A DNA stretch of 64,000 nt, taken from contig NZ_UGQU01000001.1 of assembly GCF_900453205.1 (NCBI RefSeq), forward strand, positions 620,001-684,000, written 5' to 3'. How positions within the stretch are numbered: the first letter of the stretch is position 1; the number at the start of each line of letters is the position of its first letter. The position numbers and the translations under genes are program-made. The notes beneath the pieces were generated by a model that was not told the origin of the DNA, did not search any database, and saw nothing but the letters and a program-made list of their open reading frames with translations. Positions 7,861-18,610 of this stretch are shown one piece after another. This DNA comes from Moraxella lacunata (lineage in GTDB: Bacteria; Pseudomonadota; Gammaproteobacteria; Pseudomonadales; Moraxellaceae).

Positions 7861-9375
7861 TCATAGACTTAAAATTGCCATACTCGCCCACTTAAACAGC
7901 GTATTTGGCAAAATCCCCATCACAAAAATAAACACCGTGATAAGAATCAGCACAAGCCCGCCTGCTTTGACCCGCCAATTACTTGGCACATCAAAAGGCA
8001 CGATGGTCATTGGGCGTTTGAACATAATAAGCAAGACTTTTAGATAATAATAAAGTCCAATGGCACTGCCCACAATCACCATAAAGGCAAGCCCAAAGCG
8101 TCCGCCTTGGGTGGCAGCGAACAACACCTGCATTTTGGTAATAAATCCTGCGGTAAACGGAATGCCCGCCATGGACAAAATCATCACCGTCAAAACTGCC
8201 GTCAAGACAGGTCTTCGCCAAAACAGTCCTTGATAGACTGCCATGCTGTCCGCTTCGTCTTCTACTTCTTGGGTTGCCGTGTTGCGGTCGGTCTCGCCAT
8301 ACGCCCCCGTCATCAGCACAATCACCCCAAACGCCCCGACAGACGACAAGGCATAGATAAGCATATACATACTAATCACGCTATCAGCGTCTGCCGTTGT
8401 CCCTGTGGCGATAAGCGGAATCAGCACATAGCCCATGTGTGCCACAGACGAAAACGCAAGCAGGCGTTTTAGATTAGTTTGGGTTAGGGCAAGCAAGTTC
8501 CCTGCCACAATAGACATCACCACAAGGGCAACCAGTACCGTATCAACAGACGAGATGGCAGGAGTGGCACTTGTCAGCAAAAAACGCACGACAAGGGCGA
8601 CAACCGCCACCTTGCCTACGCTCGCCAAAAATGCCGTAACAGGAGCAGGAGAGCCTTGATAAACATCGCCCGCCCACGAATGAAACGGTGCCAAGGACAG
8701 CTTAAAAGCAACTGCTGCCACCATCATCACCGCCCCCACCATAAACAAAGGCGACAGCCCAAACCCTGTCATGAGACTCTGCCCAAGACGGACAAAGCCA
8801 AGCTCGCCTGTCGCCCCAAAAATAAACGCCATACCCATCAAAAGCGTTGCCGAAGCGGTTGCCGATAGGATAAGGTATTTTAGCCCTGATTCTAAGGACT
8901 TTTGTTTTAGATAAGCAAAGCTTAGCATGCCATACATAGGCACAGACAAAAGCTCCAATGACACAAAGAAAGAAGCAAAATGATGAGCCGATGTCATCAG
9001 TACCGCCCCAAGCGTACTTGTCAAAAGTAGCAGATACAGCTCTTCTTTGTTGTTATTAAAACTTTGAAAATAGCGATACGCCAACGTAACGCACGCCAAC
9101 GCCGACACGACAACAACAAGGCTATTGAACAAGGCAAAGCCGTCCACCAAAAACAGTCCCATGACATCGCCACGATTGACATGAGTGGGCAATTTTTCAA
9201 AAAACTGTAACAATAGCACCGCCAACGCCCCATTTAGCCCAAGGGCAGTTAAGCCAACAATCAGACTGTGCGAGCGTTTGATGGCGATGGCAAGCATCAC
9301 CACAAGCACCGCCACGCCCAATATCATGGCAGGAAGCAACGGGAGCAAAGACGAAAACTCAATAGACACGTTCAT
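7861..9375 (-). CDS. nuoN: NADH-quinone oxidoreductase subunit N
   Basis: Antiporter-like proton-pumping subunit of complex I in the inner membrane. 504 residues with about 14 hydrophobic helices. Conserved charged residues of the pumping axis are visible in SLELLSVPMYG (the Glu of helix 5), FKLSLAPFHSWAGDVYQG and LTQTNLKRLLAFSSVAHMGY. It is the last gene of the nuo cluster; its ATG overlaps the nuoM stop by one base (TAATG). The terminator lies 4 bases downstream. Confidence 0.96.
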   Translation of the reverse strand: MNVSIEFSSLLPLLPAMILGVAVLVVMLAIAIKRSHSLIVGLTALGLNGALAVLLLQFFEKLPTHVNRGDVMGLFLVDGFALFNSLVVVVSALACVTLAYRYFQSFNNNKEELYLLLLTSTLGAVLMTSAHHFASFFVSLELLSVPMYGMLSFAYLKQKSLESGLKYLILSATASATLLMGMAFIFGATGELGFVRLGQSLMTGFGLSPLFMVGAVMMVAAVAFKLSLAPFHSWAGDVYQGSPAPVTAFLASVGKVAVVALVVRFLLTSATPAISSVDTVLVALVVMSIVAGNLLALTQTNLKRLLAFSSVAHMGYVLIPLIATGTTADADSVISMYMLIYALSSVGAFGVIVLMTGAYGETDRNTATQEVEDEADSMAVYQGLFWRRPVLTAVLTVMILSMAGIPFTAGFITKMQVLFAATQGGRFGLAFMVIVGSAIGLYYYLKVLLIMFKRPMTIVPFDVPSNWRVKAGGLVLILITVFIFVMGILPNTLFKWASMAILSL

Positions 9376-11051
9376 TAGTTGCCCCCTTGGTTAATTTCAA
9401 TGACTTGTGGCACGATTTCTGGCGAGATGGGCTTTTGATTGCCTTTTAGCCCTGTAATGGCGGTATCCACATCTGAATACCTATCAGGCATTTTGGTGCT
9501 GATATAGCTCATCGCTTGCTCGGATTTGTTTAGGACAGGTTGTGGATACAGCCCAAGCCAAACAAGCCCCACCGCCAACACACCAAGCAAAGACAACTCT
9601 CGCCCACCCAAATCACACAAAGGCTTGGCAGTGTCGTCTTTTGCCTTATATAAGGCATGCAAATGGGGCGTGGTGTTGTCGCCAAACAACGCCTTATGAA
9701 TCAAAATAAGTGCATAAAGCCCCGCCCACACAAAACTCACGGTCAATAGCACGCTGATGACAGGATACGCCTTGAACGACCCCATCAAAATCAAAATCTC
9801 GCCAATGAAGTTGCCCGTACCAGGGATGCCCAAAAGGGCAGCACAAAAGAACATCATAAACGGAGCAAGATAGCGAAACTGACCCCACATACCGCCCATG
9901 ACCGTCATATCACGAGTGTGCAAACGTTCGTACACTTGCCCTGCCATGATAAACAGTGCCGCACTAGACAAGCCGTGAGCGAGCATTTGCACCATCAAGC
10001 CCTGCAACGACACCAGCGTGCCAGCATAGATGGCAAGCACGACAAAGCCCATGTGCGACACAGACGTATAGGCAAGCAGTCGCTTGATGTCGGTCTGGGC
10101 AAACGCCAAAAACGCCCCATAAAACACCCCAATCATGCCAAGCGTGATGGCAATGGGAGCAAACTCGGCAGACGCATTTGGAAAAAGCGGAATCACAAAG
10201 CGAAGCAAACCAAACGCCGCCGTCTTAATCAAAATCCCTGCCAAATCCACCGAACCTGCCGTTGGGGCTTGGGCGTGGGCATCAGGTAGCCAGCCGTGTA
10301 ATGGGAAAACAGGCAATTTGACCGCAAAGCCCACAAAAAAGCACAGCATAATCAGGTATTCATATTTGCCAAGATACGTGCCAAGCAGGTCTTCATAATG
10401 AAAACTTAGCACGCTTTTTTGGGCAAAATTGATAAGCACAAGCATACTGATACCAATGAACATGATAAGCCCAGACGCTTGGGTATAAATAAAAAACTTC
10501 GTGGCGGCAGCCGATTTTGGCTTGCTGATATTGCCATCTTTATCACGCACATCATGCCCCCATAGGGCAATCAAAAAGTAGATAGGCAGAAGCATCATTT
10601 CCCAAAAAAAGAAAAACAAAAACAAATCAATCGCCAAAAAGACACCGATGACACCGCCCAACGACCACAACAGGTTTAGATGAAAAAATCCCACACGGTG
10701 CTTAATCTCGCCCCACGAACAGCCCACCGCCATAATACCCAAAAATGCCGTCAAGACAATCATAAGCAAAGACAAGCCGTCCATCGCCAAGGCAAATTTG
10801 ATACCAAAGGCAGGTATCCAAGGCACTTCAAAGGTTGCCGCCCAAGGCAGACTGCTGTCGGTGCTGGCATTTAACACCCCAAAGTCGCCTTTGGCATACA
10901 ACACGAGCGACAGCACAAAAGTCAATGTCATGCCAATAAGTGCCACCCATCTGGGCAGTCTTGCGTCCTTTTTTTCAAATAACCAACACAAAAATCCTGC
11001 AATCAACGGGATTGCAATTAGACTTGGCAAAAGCCATGTTTGCTCTATCAT
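9375..11051 (-). CDS. nuoM: NADH-quinone oxidoreductase subunit M
   Basis: Second antiporter-like membrane subunit of complex I, 558 residues. The conserved Glu lies in FFWEMMLLPIYFLIALWG, and KLPVFPLHGWLPDAHAQAP and FAQTDIKRLLAYTSVSHMGF carry the Lys and His residues of the proton path. The C-terminus has a short polar tail longer than in E. coli. It lies between nuoL (1-base gap) and nuoN (1-base overlap), so translation is probably coupled. Confidence 0.96.
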   Translation of the reverse strand: MIEQTWLLPSLIAIPLIAGFLCWLFEKKDARLPRWVALIGMTLTFVLSLVLYAKGDFGVLNASTDSSLPWAATFEVPWIPAFGIKFALAMDGLSLLMIVLTAFLGIMAVGCSWGEIKHRVGFFHLNLLWSLGGVIGVFLAIDLFLFFFFWEMMLLPIYFLIALWGHDVRDKDGNISKPKSAAATKFFIYTQASGLIMFIGISMLVLINFAQKSVLSFHYEDLLGTYLGKYEYLIMLCFFVGFAVKLPVFPLHGWLPDAHAQAPTAGSVDLAGILIKTAAFGLLRFVIPLFPNASAEFAPIAITLGMIGVFYGAFLAFAQTDIKRLLAYTSVSHMGFVVLAIYAGTLVSLQGLMVQMLAHGLSSAALFIMAGQVYERLHTRDMTVMGGMWGQFRYLAPFMMFFCAALLGIPGTGNFIGEILILMGSFKAYPVISVLLTVSFVWAGLYALILIHKALFGDNTTPHLHALYKAKDDTAKPLCDLGGRELSLLGVLAVGLVWLGLYPQPVLNKSEQAMSYISTKMPDRYSDVDTAITGLKGNQKPISPEIVPQVIEINQGGN

Positions 11052-11052
11052 C

Positions 11053-12906
11053 TTATACCACCATCATCATTGCCAAGATTAGTACCACAGCAAGCCCCAC
11101 GCCAAAGCTCACCGCATGAGAGCCCAATCGCCCTGTTTGGGTTTTTACCAACAGCTTGTTGCCAAGTTTGACCCCAAAAGGCAAGATATTCCAAAGTTTG
11201 TCCACAGGGTCGCCCTTTAAGAATTTGCAAATTGTCAAAAACGGCTTGACAAACACAATATCATAAAGAGCGTCAAAGCCCAGCCCGTGATAGCACCAAT
11301 AAGTACACGCCCCACCAAAGGCAGAATTTGTCCATTTTGTCAAAATCTTACCCTTGTCAAGCACATACAAAAAGTACGCCACCGCCAAGCCGAGTGCGGT
11401 TACACCCACAGCGATAATCTCGGCAGTGTGCTTGCCGTCTGTTAGGGTGCTACCCACGCTCGCTGGCAGGACATTTGCCAAAGGTGGATGAATTAACGCC
11501 CCAAGCCCTGTGGATAGAACCAGTAGCACCACCAAAGGCAAGGCATAACTTATTCCTTTTAAAGGCTCGCCATGTGTTTTTTCTTGCCCAAAGAACACAA
11601 GATAAATCAAACGGAAAGTATAAACAGCCGTCAAAAACGCCCCAAACACGCCTGCCCAAAACAGGCTCATGTGTCCTGTGGCATAAGTTTCCCACAAAAT
11701 CGCTTCTTTTGAATAAAAGCCGACCGTAACAAAAGGCAAGGCAACCAACGCCCCACCACCAACGACAAACGACCAAAACACAAGGGGGATTTTTTTACGC
11801 AGACCGCCCATCTTAAAGATGTTTTGCTCATGATGAGTTGAGATAATCACCGACCCACTGGCTAGGAATAACAACGCTTTAAAAAATGCGTGCGTCATCA
11901 AATGAAAAATCGCCACTTGCCACGCCCCAACACCCAAAGCAATGAACATATAACCAAGCTGGCTCATGGTAGAGTAAGCAAGCACACGCTTGATGTCGGT
12001 CTGTGCCAACGCACAAAAGCTCGCCACAAGCATGGACAACGCACCGATACCCCCCACCCAATACAAAAGCATTTCAGGGGTCAGCACAAACAGCGGGTGC
12101 ATACGGGCAATCAGATACACCCCTGCCGTTACCATGGTGGCAGCATGAATCAGAGCCGAAACAGGCGTAGGACCCGCCATGGCATCGGCAAGCCAAGTAT
12201 GCAAAGGGATTTGAGCCGATTTACCAAACGCCCCACCGATAAGCATTGCCACGATAAGCATAAGCATGGGGTCATTGACAGCGAACATGGTGTCGGCTTT
12301 GGCATTGATGGCGGTCATGTCAAGCGTACCAAACACCACAAACAACAAAAACAGCCCAATCGCCAAAAACACATCGCCCACACGGGTTACGGTAAATGCC
12401 TTGATAGCCGCCCGTCCATTGGCTCGGTTGTGATAATAAAAACCGATAAGCAGGTATGAGCAGATACCCACGCCTTCCCAACCCAGATACATCAGCAATA
12501 GGTTGTCAGCAAGTACAAGCAGTAACATACTTGCCACAAATAGATTTAGATAACTAAAAAAACGGGCAAATCCTGTCTCGCCTTTCATGTACCAACTGGC
12601 AAACAGATGAATCAAAAAGCCCACACCTGTAATCACGCCAAGCATGGTAACGGACAAACCGTCAAGATACAACCCAAACTTGGGGGCAAAGTCGCCCACC
12701 GACAGCCATGTCCAAAGTGGCACGGACACCGCCTGTTGCCCCTGTGCCAAAAAGCCAAAAATACTGGCAAAGGCACATATCGCTGACAGTCCCATTACCC
12801 CCACGCCAATCATCGTGGCAAGTTTTTCTGAAATTCTATCTCGCCCTGTGGCTAATATCAAAAAGCCAATCAAGGGGAAAATAAAGGTCAATGCTAACAA
12901 ATTCAT
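11053..12906 (-). CDS. nuoL: NADH-quinone oxidoreductase subunit L
   Basis: Largest proton-pumping membrane subunit of complex I, 617 residues, with the long lateral helix expected at its C-terminal end. Conserved blocks include YLGWEGVGICSYLLIGFYYH, KSAQIPLHTWLADAMAGPTP, ALIHAATMVTAGVYL and FCALAQTDIKRVLAYSTMSQ. It starts 6 bases after the nuoK stop. Confidence 0.96.
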   Translation of the reverse strand: MNLLALTFIFPLIGFLILATGRDRISEKLATMIGVGVMGLSAICAFASIFGFLAQGQQAVSVPLWTWLSVGDFAPKFGLYLDGLSVTMLGVITGVGFLIHLFASWYMKGETGFARFFSYLNLFVASMLLLVLADNLLLMYLGWEGVGICSYLLIGFYYHNRANGRAAIKAFTVTRVGDVFLAIGLFLLFVVFGTLDMTAINAKADTMFAVNDPMLMLIVAMLIGGAFGKSAQIPLHTWLADAMAGPTPVSALIHAATMVTAGVYLIARMHPLFVLTPEMLLYWVGGIGALSMLVASFCALAQTDIKRVLAYSTMSQLGYMFIALGVGAWQVAIFHLMTHAFFKALLFLASGSVIISTHHEQNIFKMGGLRKKIPLVFWSFVVGGGALVALPFVTVGFYSKEAILWETYATGHMSLFWAGVFGAFLTAVYTFRLIYLVFFGQEKTHGEPLKGISYALPLVVLLVLSTGLGALIHPPLANVLPASVGSTLTDGKHTAEIIAVGVTALGLAVAYFLYVLDKGKILTKWTNSAFGGACTYWCYHGLGFDALYDIVFVKPFLTICKFLKGDPVDKLWNILPFGVKLGNKLLVKTQTGRLGSHAVSFGVGLAVVLILAMMMVV

Positions 12907-12912
12907 ACCGCC

Positions 12913-13287
12913 CTACCCCTTTAATTCACTGGCATGATTGACATCAAGGCTTCTAAACCGATGATAAAACTGCAACAGTATGGCAAGCCCTATCGCCGCT
13001 TCGGCTGCCGCCAGCGTCAAGACAAAAATAAACATAATCTGCCCGTCTGGCTTGCCCCACATATTACCCCCCACCACAAAGGCAAGGGCGGCGGCGTTCA
13101 TCATAATCTCTAAGCTCATAAGCATAAACAGCACATTTCGTCTTGCCATGACCCCAACCAAGCCAATAACAAACAAAATCGCCGCCAATATCAGCCCATG
13201 ATGAGCAGGCACGCCCATATCGGATGCCACTTTGACGACTTCATGAGCAAAGGGGGTGGTTAGGGTATCTACATTATAATTTTGCAT
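12913..13287 (-). CDS. nuoK: NADH-quinone oxidoreductase subunit K
   Basis: Small three-helix membrane subunit of complex I. The chosen ATG at 13287 has AGGAGA 6-7 bases upstream and gives 124 residues, overlapping the nuoJ 3' end by 14 bases. Another ATG 22 codons further in would give the usual 102 residues (MGVPAHHGL...) but lacks a ribosome site. Conserved glutamates are seen in [16 protein letters not shown] and [13 protein letters not shown] still longer open frame runs upstream over nuoJ codons and is not supported. Confidence 0.92.
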   Translation of the reverse strand: MQNYNVDTLTTPFAHEVVKVASDMGVPAHHGLILAAILFVIGLVGVMARRNVLFMLMSLEIMMNAAALAFVVGGNMWGKPDGQIMFIFVLTLAAAEAAIGLAILLQFYHRFRSLDVNHASELKG

Positions 13288-13918
13288 CGGTGGTCTCCTG
13301 TCGCCCTGCGTCTTGATTTGCCCACGCATTGGGGGCGACCACTTCATCGGGGTGTTCTTGACTGTGGCTTGTATTTTCGTCATCTAAGGCACGTTTACCC
13401 AAATGATAGGCAGCAACCAATGCCCCCAAAAGCAAAAATGCCGCCACTTCCACAAGTAGCACATATCCTGTAAACAAGCGTACGCCCACTTCTTTGGCAG
13501 AAATGGTGGTGCTTTGTAATTGCATGGGCTTGTCCGTGCCGTATTGACTGCTAATAAAGCCAATCAGCACCGCCCCAACAATCATCATAAGACACACAGG
13601 CATCGCCCACGCATTGGCAGTCAGCCACGTCTTCTCCTCACGCGTGTCTGTACCGAGATTTAACATCATAATGACAAACACAAATAAGACCAAAATCGCC
13701 CCAGCATAGACAATCATTTCAAGCACGCCTGCAAACGGAGCTCCAATGATAAAGAAAATCCCTGCCACCGCAAGTAGGCTCACTATCATGGATAAAATGG
13801 CATGGACGGGATTGGCGTGCGTAACTACCCTTAGGCTTGCCCAAATCGCCACCAGCGACAAGGCATAAAAGCCCACCGCATCGCCATTTGCCAAAAACGC
13901 CTTTAACACATCAATCAT
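13274..13918 (-). CDS. nuoJ: NADH-quinone oxidoreductase subunit J
   Basis: Five-helix membrane subunit of complex I, 214 residues. The conserved helix-3 motif appears as [20 protein letters not shown], followed by VIMMLNLG. A hydrophilic C-terminal tail of about 45 residues ([14 protein letters not shown]...) has no counterpart in E. coli but resembles extensions in relatives. The start overlaps the nuoI stop by 4 bases. Confidence 0.95.
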   Translation of the reverse strand: MIDVLKAFLANGDAVGFYALSLVAIWASLRVVTHANPVHAILSMIVSLLAVAGIFFIIGAPFAGVLEMIVYAGAILVLFVFVIMMLNLGTDTREEKTWLTANAWAMPVCLMMIVGAVLIGFISSQYGTDKPMQLQSTTISAKEVGVRLFTGYVLLVEVAAFLLLGALVAAYHLGKRALDDENTSHSQEHPDEVVAPNAWANQDAGRQETTDAKL

Positions 13919-14463
13919 GGCAACAAACTCCGTACATTGACAGGCTCTGCTTCACGCTCGTGCGACCCTTTGGGCTTATTATCCGTTGCCATGCCTGTTA
14001 CTCGATAATAGTTATACTCTGGGTATTTGCCCACGCCACTAATCAGCAAATGCTCTTTTTCATAGACGAGATTTTGGCGATTGTATTCGCCCAATTCAAA
14101 ATCAGGGGTTAGCTGAATGGCGGTAGTCGGACAGGCTTCTTCGCACATACCACAAAACACACAACGGCTAAAATTGATACGAAAAAATTCAGGATACCAA
14201 CGACCGTCTTCACGCTCCGCCTTTTGTAGGCTAATACAGCCCACAGGACACGCCACCGCACATAGGTTGCACGCCACACAGCGTTCATCGCCGTCAGGGT
14301 CTCTTGTCAGTACAATTCGCCCACGAAAACGGGGCGGTACAGGCACAGGCTGTTCGGGGTACAAAATCGTGTCTCGTGGACGCAAGGCATGAGAATTTAC
14401 CATCCACATAGAGCGTACAATGGTAAAAATGCCCACCGCCGTATTTTTTAAAGTTGCAAACAT
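13915..14463 (-). CDS. nuoI: NADH-quinone oxidoreductase subunit I
   Basis: Peripheral-arm subunit carrying two [4Fe-4S] clusters (N6a, N6b) that pass electrons to NuoB. 182 residues. The two ferredoxin motifs are [16 protein letters not shown] and [16 protein letters not shown], all eight cysteines present. The ATG follows the nuoH stop directly. Confidence 0.96.
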   Translation of the reverse strand: MFATLKNTAVGIFTIVRSMWMVNSHALRPRDTILYPEQPVPVPPRFRGRIVLTRDPDGDERCVACNLCAVACPVGCISLQKAEREDGRWYPEFFRINFSRCVFCGMCEEACPTTAIQLTPDFELGEYNRQNLVYEKEHLLISGVGKYPEYNYYRVTGMATDNKPKGSHEREAEPVNVRSLLP

Positions 14464-15492
14464 TTAATTCACCATCAAAATCACAAAAGCAGTCGCCAAA
14501 AGGTTTAGCAAGGTTACAGGCAAACACACTTTCCAACCAAAATTCATCACTTGGTCATAACGTGGACGCATGAGCGAGCCACGAGCCAACACAAATAAGG
14601 TCATAAAAAACAAGGTCTTAATCAAAAACCAAAACACAGGCGGAACAAAGGGCAAGTCTAGGTTAAACGGGGCAAGCCAACCCCCAAAAAACAAGCAGGT
14701 CATCAAGGCACTAATCACCACGACATTGACATATTCGCCAATAAAAAACATCCCAAATTTCATGCCCGAGTACTCCACATGATAACCCTCGGCAAGCTCT
14801 TGCTCGGCCTCTGGTTGGTCAAAAGGGTGTCGGTGCGTAACGGCAACCCCTGCCACCACAAAGGTCAAAAAGCCCAAAAACTGCGGAATGACATTCCAGA
14901 CGGTTGTTTGAGCTTCAACAATCTCACGCAAATTAAACGAGCCTGCCATCGCCACCACGCCCATGAGCGACAAGCCCAAAAACACTTCATAGCTAATCGT
15001 TTGAGCCGCCGAACGCAGTCCACCTAACAGCGAGAACTTATTGGCACTTGCCCAACCGCCAAACATGACGGCATAGACTGCAAGCCCTGCCATGGCAAAA
15101 AAGAACAAAATGCCAATGTTCCAATCTGCTGCCCCAAGCGTGGGCGATAGCGGAATAATGGCAAAACTTGCCAAAGCGGTAAACATGGCAATGGCAGGGG
15201 CGAGTGTAAATAGGCGTTTGTCGGCAAAATTGGGTGTCCAGTCTTCTTTAAAAAAGATTTTTAGCATATCCGCCACCAGTTGTAGCGACCCTTGCCAACC
15301 GACCCTATTTGGACCATAGCGGTCTTGCCACAGGGCAAGCATACGCCGTTCATAGACAATCATGAGTGCTGCCGTGATGACAAGCCCCAAAAAGATAATC
15401 AAGGTCTGAGCGGTCATAAAGATGAGCGACCACCACTCAAACGACAAACCGCCAAGCCATGACGGCACATCAGGAATCACACGAATACTCAT
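14464..15492 (-). CDS. nuoH: NADH-quinone oxidoreductase subunit H
   Basis: Membrane subunit at the junction with the peripheral arm, forming much of the quinone chamber. 342 residues, eight or nine helices. Conserved blocks are [55 protein letters not shown] and [18 protein letters not shown]. It abuts nuoG and nuoI with no gap. Confidence 0.96.
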   Translation of the reverse strand: MSIRVIPDVPSWLGGLSFEWWSLIFMTAQTLIIFLGLVITAALMIVYERRMLALWQDRYGPNRVGWQGSLQLVADMLKIFFKEDWTPNFADKRLFTLAPAIAMFTALASFAIIPLSPTLGAADWNIGILFFFAMAGLAVYAVMFGGWASANKFSLLGGLRSAAQTISYEVFLGLSLMGVVAMAGSFNLREIVEAQTTVWNVIPQFLGFLTFVVAGVAVTHRHPFDQPEAEQELAEGYHVEYSGMKFGMFFIGEYVNVVVISALMTCLFFGGWLAPFNLDLPFVPPVFWFLIKTLFFMTLFVLARGSLMRPRYDQVMNFGWKVCLPVTLLNLLATAFVILMVN

Positions 15493-18400
15493 TTATGCCC
15501 CCACTTGCATTGCTAACGGTGCGTTATTAAACCCAGCTTTTGGCGTAAAGATATTTTCACGCTTGATATTAGCGAGATTTGCCACACTTTTTTGATATTC
15601 AGGCACATAGACAGGCGTGTCGGCTTCCGCCTTTTTGACGGTTGTCGGCACACCCACCATAAACGGCACAAGCCCGTCAGGATAGCCGATACAGCCGTCC
15701 GCCACATAGTCCACCACGTCCACAGGCAAGGTAATCTCCACCCCATGCTGGGCAAGGGTCAGCTTATCGCCTGCCTTGATAATCCAACGCTTGGCATCAT
15801 CATCGCTGATAGTCCATGTGGCAGGCTTGATTTGGCTTGCCACCACAGGGCTACGGCTTGCCATGCGTGAGCTTGCAAATAGATTGTGTACAGGCACAAC
15901 GACCGCACGACCGTCAAAAATGCTCGTGCTTATCATGCTGTCAAGCTCGGCTTTGTCAAATACCGTCTCAACTTTTGGCAACTCATCAAACAGACGAATG
16001 CCGACATCTCCGCCTTTTAGCCGTCCGCCCACTTTGTCTTGGAGCTTATTCCACGCTTGGGGCGAGTTCCAGCCTGCACTCCACGCAAATGGGATAAGGC
16101 TTGGGGCGGTTTTGTCGCCCACATAACCTTCCATGGAGAACGTCAAACCGCTATCTAAGTCCTTAGGTTGCATGGGTTCGTGGATAGAAATGGGCGAGCG
16201 TAACACCGTCCGCCCCGAATAACGGCGTGGCTCACGGGCGACTTTTAGCCCTGTAATACGATAGTCCGACTCGGGGGCAACGTCTTTGATTTGGGCAAGG
16301 TGTGGATAATCCATGATAAGCTCATCAATGACATCATCAAGATGATACCACGTTGGCTCATCATTGCCATTTGTCAAATTGGTGCCAGTCAAGGCATTAT
16401 TCACAGCGTGTAGCCAACGCCAACTGTCTTTTAGCTCGCTGTTTAGCTCATAGTATTTTTTGTCAAAACTGGCAAAAAACCGCCCTGCACGCCCTTCGGC
16501 AGACACCAGCGTACCGTCGCTTTCTGCAAATGACGCACCAGATAGCACCATGTCGGCCTTGGTGTGCCAGTCATAAGACTGGTGGTCTAGCACGATGAGC
16601 GTTTTTTCGGTCAATTTGTCAAATTGGCTTGGGGCAAGGTTGGCTAGGTCATGTTCTAGCACCACCACCGCCTCAAATTCTTTTGCCAAAATCTCCTCTA
16701 TCGCTTGCCCACCAAGCAAGTTTACGCCCACGCTGTTCGCCTCTGGCATGGCAACGTACACGCCTGTTTTGTCGGCATATAGAGCATTTATTTTTAATAG
16801 GCGAGATGAGAGTTCTTTTTCAAACTCATTGGGGTCTCGCTCTGTGGTGTGTGTGCCGTCCGTTTTGGCATCTTGGTCAGGGTCAATGAATTGACGAGCC
16901 ACTTCATCACGGATTTTGGCGTTTTGCACTTCCACAAATTCACGTTCCACATGAGCGATTTTGGCACGTTTGGCGGTCAAGGTTTGGGCGATGTAGCCTG
17001 TTGCCTGTACAATCGCTTTTGATGACAAGCTGGTGCCTGTGATGACAAGCGGACGGTTCGCCATAATCAAATCATAAGCGATATGATGAGCCAAAAACTC
17101 CATTGCCATGTTCTCATCGATGACAAGATTTGGCTCTTGTTCTTTGGCAAAAATGGCGTTCTCGCTTTTGCCAATCTCATCTAACGTATCAGCATAGCCC
17201 TTGATGATGTCGCCCACCATAAAGCCCAATTTGGCGATGTCGTTTGGCGTGGCAACGGCAGACACTTTGGCGATGTCGGATAATTTGGTATCCACCACGC
17301 TCGCCACATAAATGGGACTGTACGCCTCTTGCCCGATACGCTTGACAGGCTCGGCAAGCCAATGCTCGGTTTTTAGGGCGGTTGCCATTTGACGGGCTTT
17401 GTTTTTGGACGCTTGACGCACCGACAAGGCGACACGGCTTGCCGTTTGAGTCAAATCCTCACCCAAAACAAACACACTATCCGCCGTCTCAATCTCCGCC
17501 AAAGACACATTATGCACGTCTTTGTGGCGTAATAGCTCCACGCCCAAGTCCACCACGTCTTTGACAACCGCTCGCTCGCCTGTGCTGTAATAATCGCTTC
17601 CGACCAGTTTTTTTAGGGCAAAATTACTCTCCAAACTTGCCCGAGCCGAACCAATGCCGATGACGTTTTTGCCTTTTAACAACTCCGCCACGCTATCGAC
17701 GGCAAGGCTTGCACTGGTTTTGACAAATTGTCCATTCACATTTTCTAAGGGCTGGGTTGGGCGGTCGGCACGATTGACATAGCCATAGCCAAAACGCCCA
17801 CGGTCGCACAAGAAATAGCCGTTTACGTCATGATTATAGCGGTTTTCAATACGTCTAAGTTCGCCATAACGCTCGCCTGCCGAGATGTTACACCCGCTTG
17901 AACAGCCGTGGCAAATGCTTGGGGCGTACTGCATGTCCCATTTACGGTTGTAGCGGTCTGAGTGCGTTTTGTCGGTAAAGACACCCGTTGGGCAAACTTC
18001 GGTTAAGTTACCACTAAATTCACTCTGTAACTGTCCGCTCTCTTCACGCCCAAAATAGACACGGTTATTTGACGCATACACCCCAAAATCCGTGCCACCT
18101 GCATAATCCTTATAAAAGCGTACACAGCGATAGCAAGCGATACAGCGGTTCATCTCATGATTGATAAACGCCCCTAAGTCTTGGTTGTGGTGCGTGCGTT
18201 TGGTAAAGCGGTAACGGCGTTTTCTATGTCCGCTCATATACGTCATGTCTTGCAAATGACAATGTCCGCCCTCCTCACAAGTTGGGCAATCGTGGGGATG
18301 ATTGGTCATCAAGTATTCCACAATGCTTTTGCGAAATGCCTTTGCCTCGGCATCGTCCACCGAAATCCAAGTATCGCTTTTTGGCGTGGGGGCAATCATA

Positions 18401-18609
18401 CAGCTCATGACAAGCCTGCCACGTCCCGCCTGATAATCCTCCTCGCTCATGTACTGCTTGACCGCACATTGACGGCACGACCCCACCGAACCCAAGGCAG
18501 GGTGATAACAAAAATACGGCACGTCAATGCCAAGCGACAGACACGCCTGCAATAGGTTGTCCGAGCCGTCCACGTCATAGGTTTTGCCGTCTATATGAAG
18601 GATTGCCAT
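15493..18609 (-). CDS. nuoG: NADH-quinone oxidoreductase subunit G
   Basis: Large Fe-S subunit of the NADH-oxidising arm. 1038 residues from the ATG at 18609, which has GGAGG 6 bases upstream; an in-frame extension into nuoF codons is rejected. The N-terminal [2Fe-2S] motif is YFCYHPALGSVGSCRQC. Further clusters use HDCPTCEEGGHCHLQD, CIACYRCVRFYKDYAGG and the extra N7-type motif CHGCSSGCNI with a distant CDRGRFGYGY. The rest is the molybdopterin-oxidoreductase-like fold without its cofactor. It is longer than the E. coli subunit (about 900). Confidence 0.95.
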   Translation of the reverse strand: MAILHIDGKTYDVDGSDNLLQACLSLGIDVPYFCYHPALGSVGSCRQCAVKQYMSEEDYQAGRGRLVMSCMIAPTPKSDTWISVDDAEAKAFRKSIVEYLMTNHPHDCPTCEEGGHCHLQDMTYMSGHRKRRYRFTKRTHHNQDLGAFINHEMNRCIACYRCVRFYKDYAGGTDFGVYASNNRVYFGREESGQLQSEFSGNLTEVCPTGVFTDKTHSDRYNRKWDMQYAPSICHGCSSGCNISAGERYGELRRIENRYNHDVNGYFLCDRGRFGYGYVNRADRPTQPLENVNGQFVKTSASLAVDSVAELLKGKNVIGIGSARASLESNFALKKLVGSDYYSTGERAVVKDVVDLGVELLRHKDVHNVSLAEIETADSVFVLGEDLTQTASRVALSVRQASKNKARQMATALKTEHWLAEPVKRIGQEAYSPIYVASVVDTKLSDIAKVSAVATPNDIAKLGFMVGDIIKGYADTLDEIGKSENAIFAKEQEPNLVIDENMAMEFLAHHIAYDLIMANRPLVITGTSLSSKAIVQATGYIAQTLTAKRAKIAHVEREFVEVQNAKIRDEVARQFIDPDQDAKTDGTHTTERDPNEFEKELSSRLLKINALYADKTGVYVAMPEANSVGVNLLGGQAIEEILAKEFEAVVVLEHDLANLAPSQFDKLTEKTLIVLDHQSYDWHTKADMVLSGASFAESDGTLVSAEGRAGRFFASFDKKYYELNSELKDSWRWLHAVNNALTGTNLTNGNDEPTWYHLDDVIDELIMDYPHLAQIKDVAPESDYRITGLKVAREPRRYSGRTVLRSPISIHEPMQPKDLDSGLTFSMEGYVGDKTAPSLIPFAWSAGWNSPQAWNKLQDKVGGRLKGGDVGIRLFDELPKVETVFDKAELDSMISTSIFDGRAVVVPVHNLFASSRMASRSPVVASQIKPATWTISDDDAKRWIIKAGDKLTLAQHGVEITLPVDVVDYVADGCIGYPDGLVPFMVGVPTTVKKAEADTPVYVPEYQKSVANLANIKRENIFTPKAGFNNAPLAMQVGA

Positions 18610-18610
18610 G

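Noticed and set aside
8107-8868. Several plus-strand open frames opposite nuoN, and similar ones opposite nuoM and nuoL
   Set aside because: They are antisense shadows of conserved membrane-protein genes, rich in His/Arg/Pro with no family similarity.
13288-13383. In-frame N-terminal extension of nuoK
   Set aside because: It overlaps nuoJ codons, is not NuoK-like, and a good AGGAGA site precedes the ATG at 13287.
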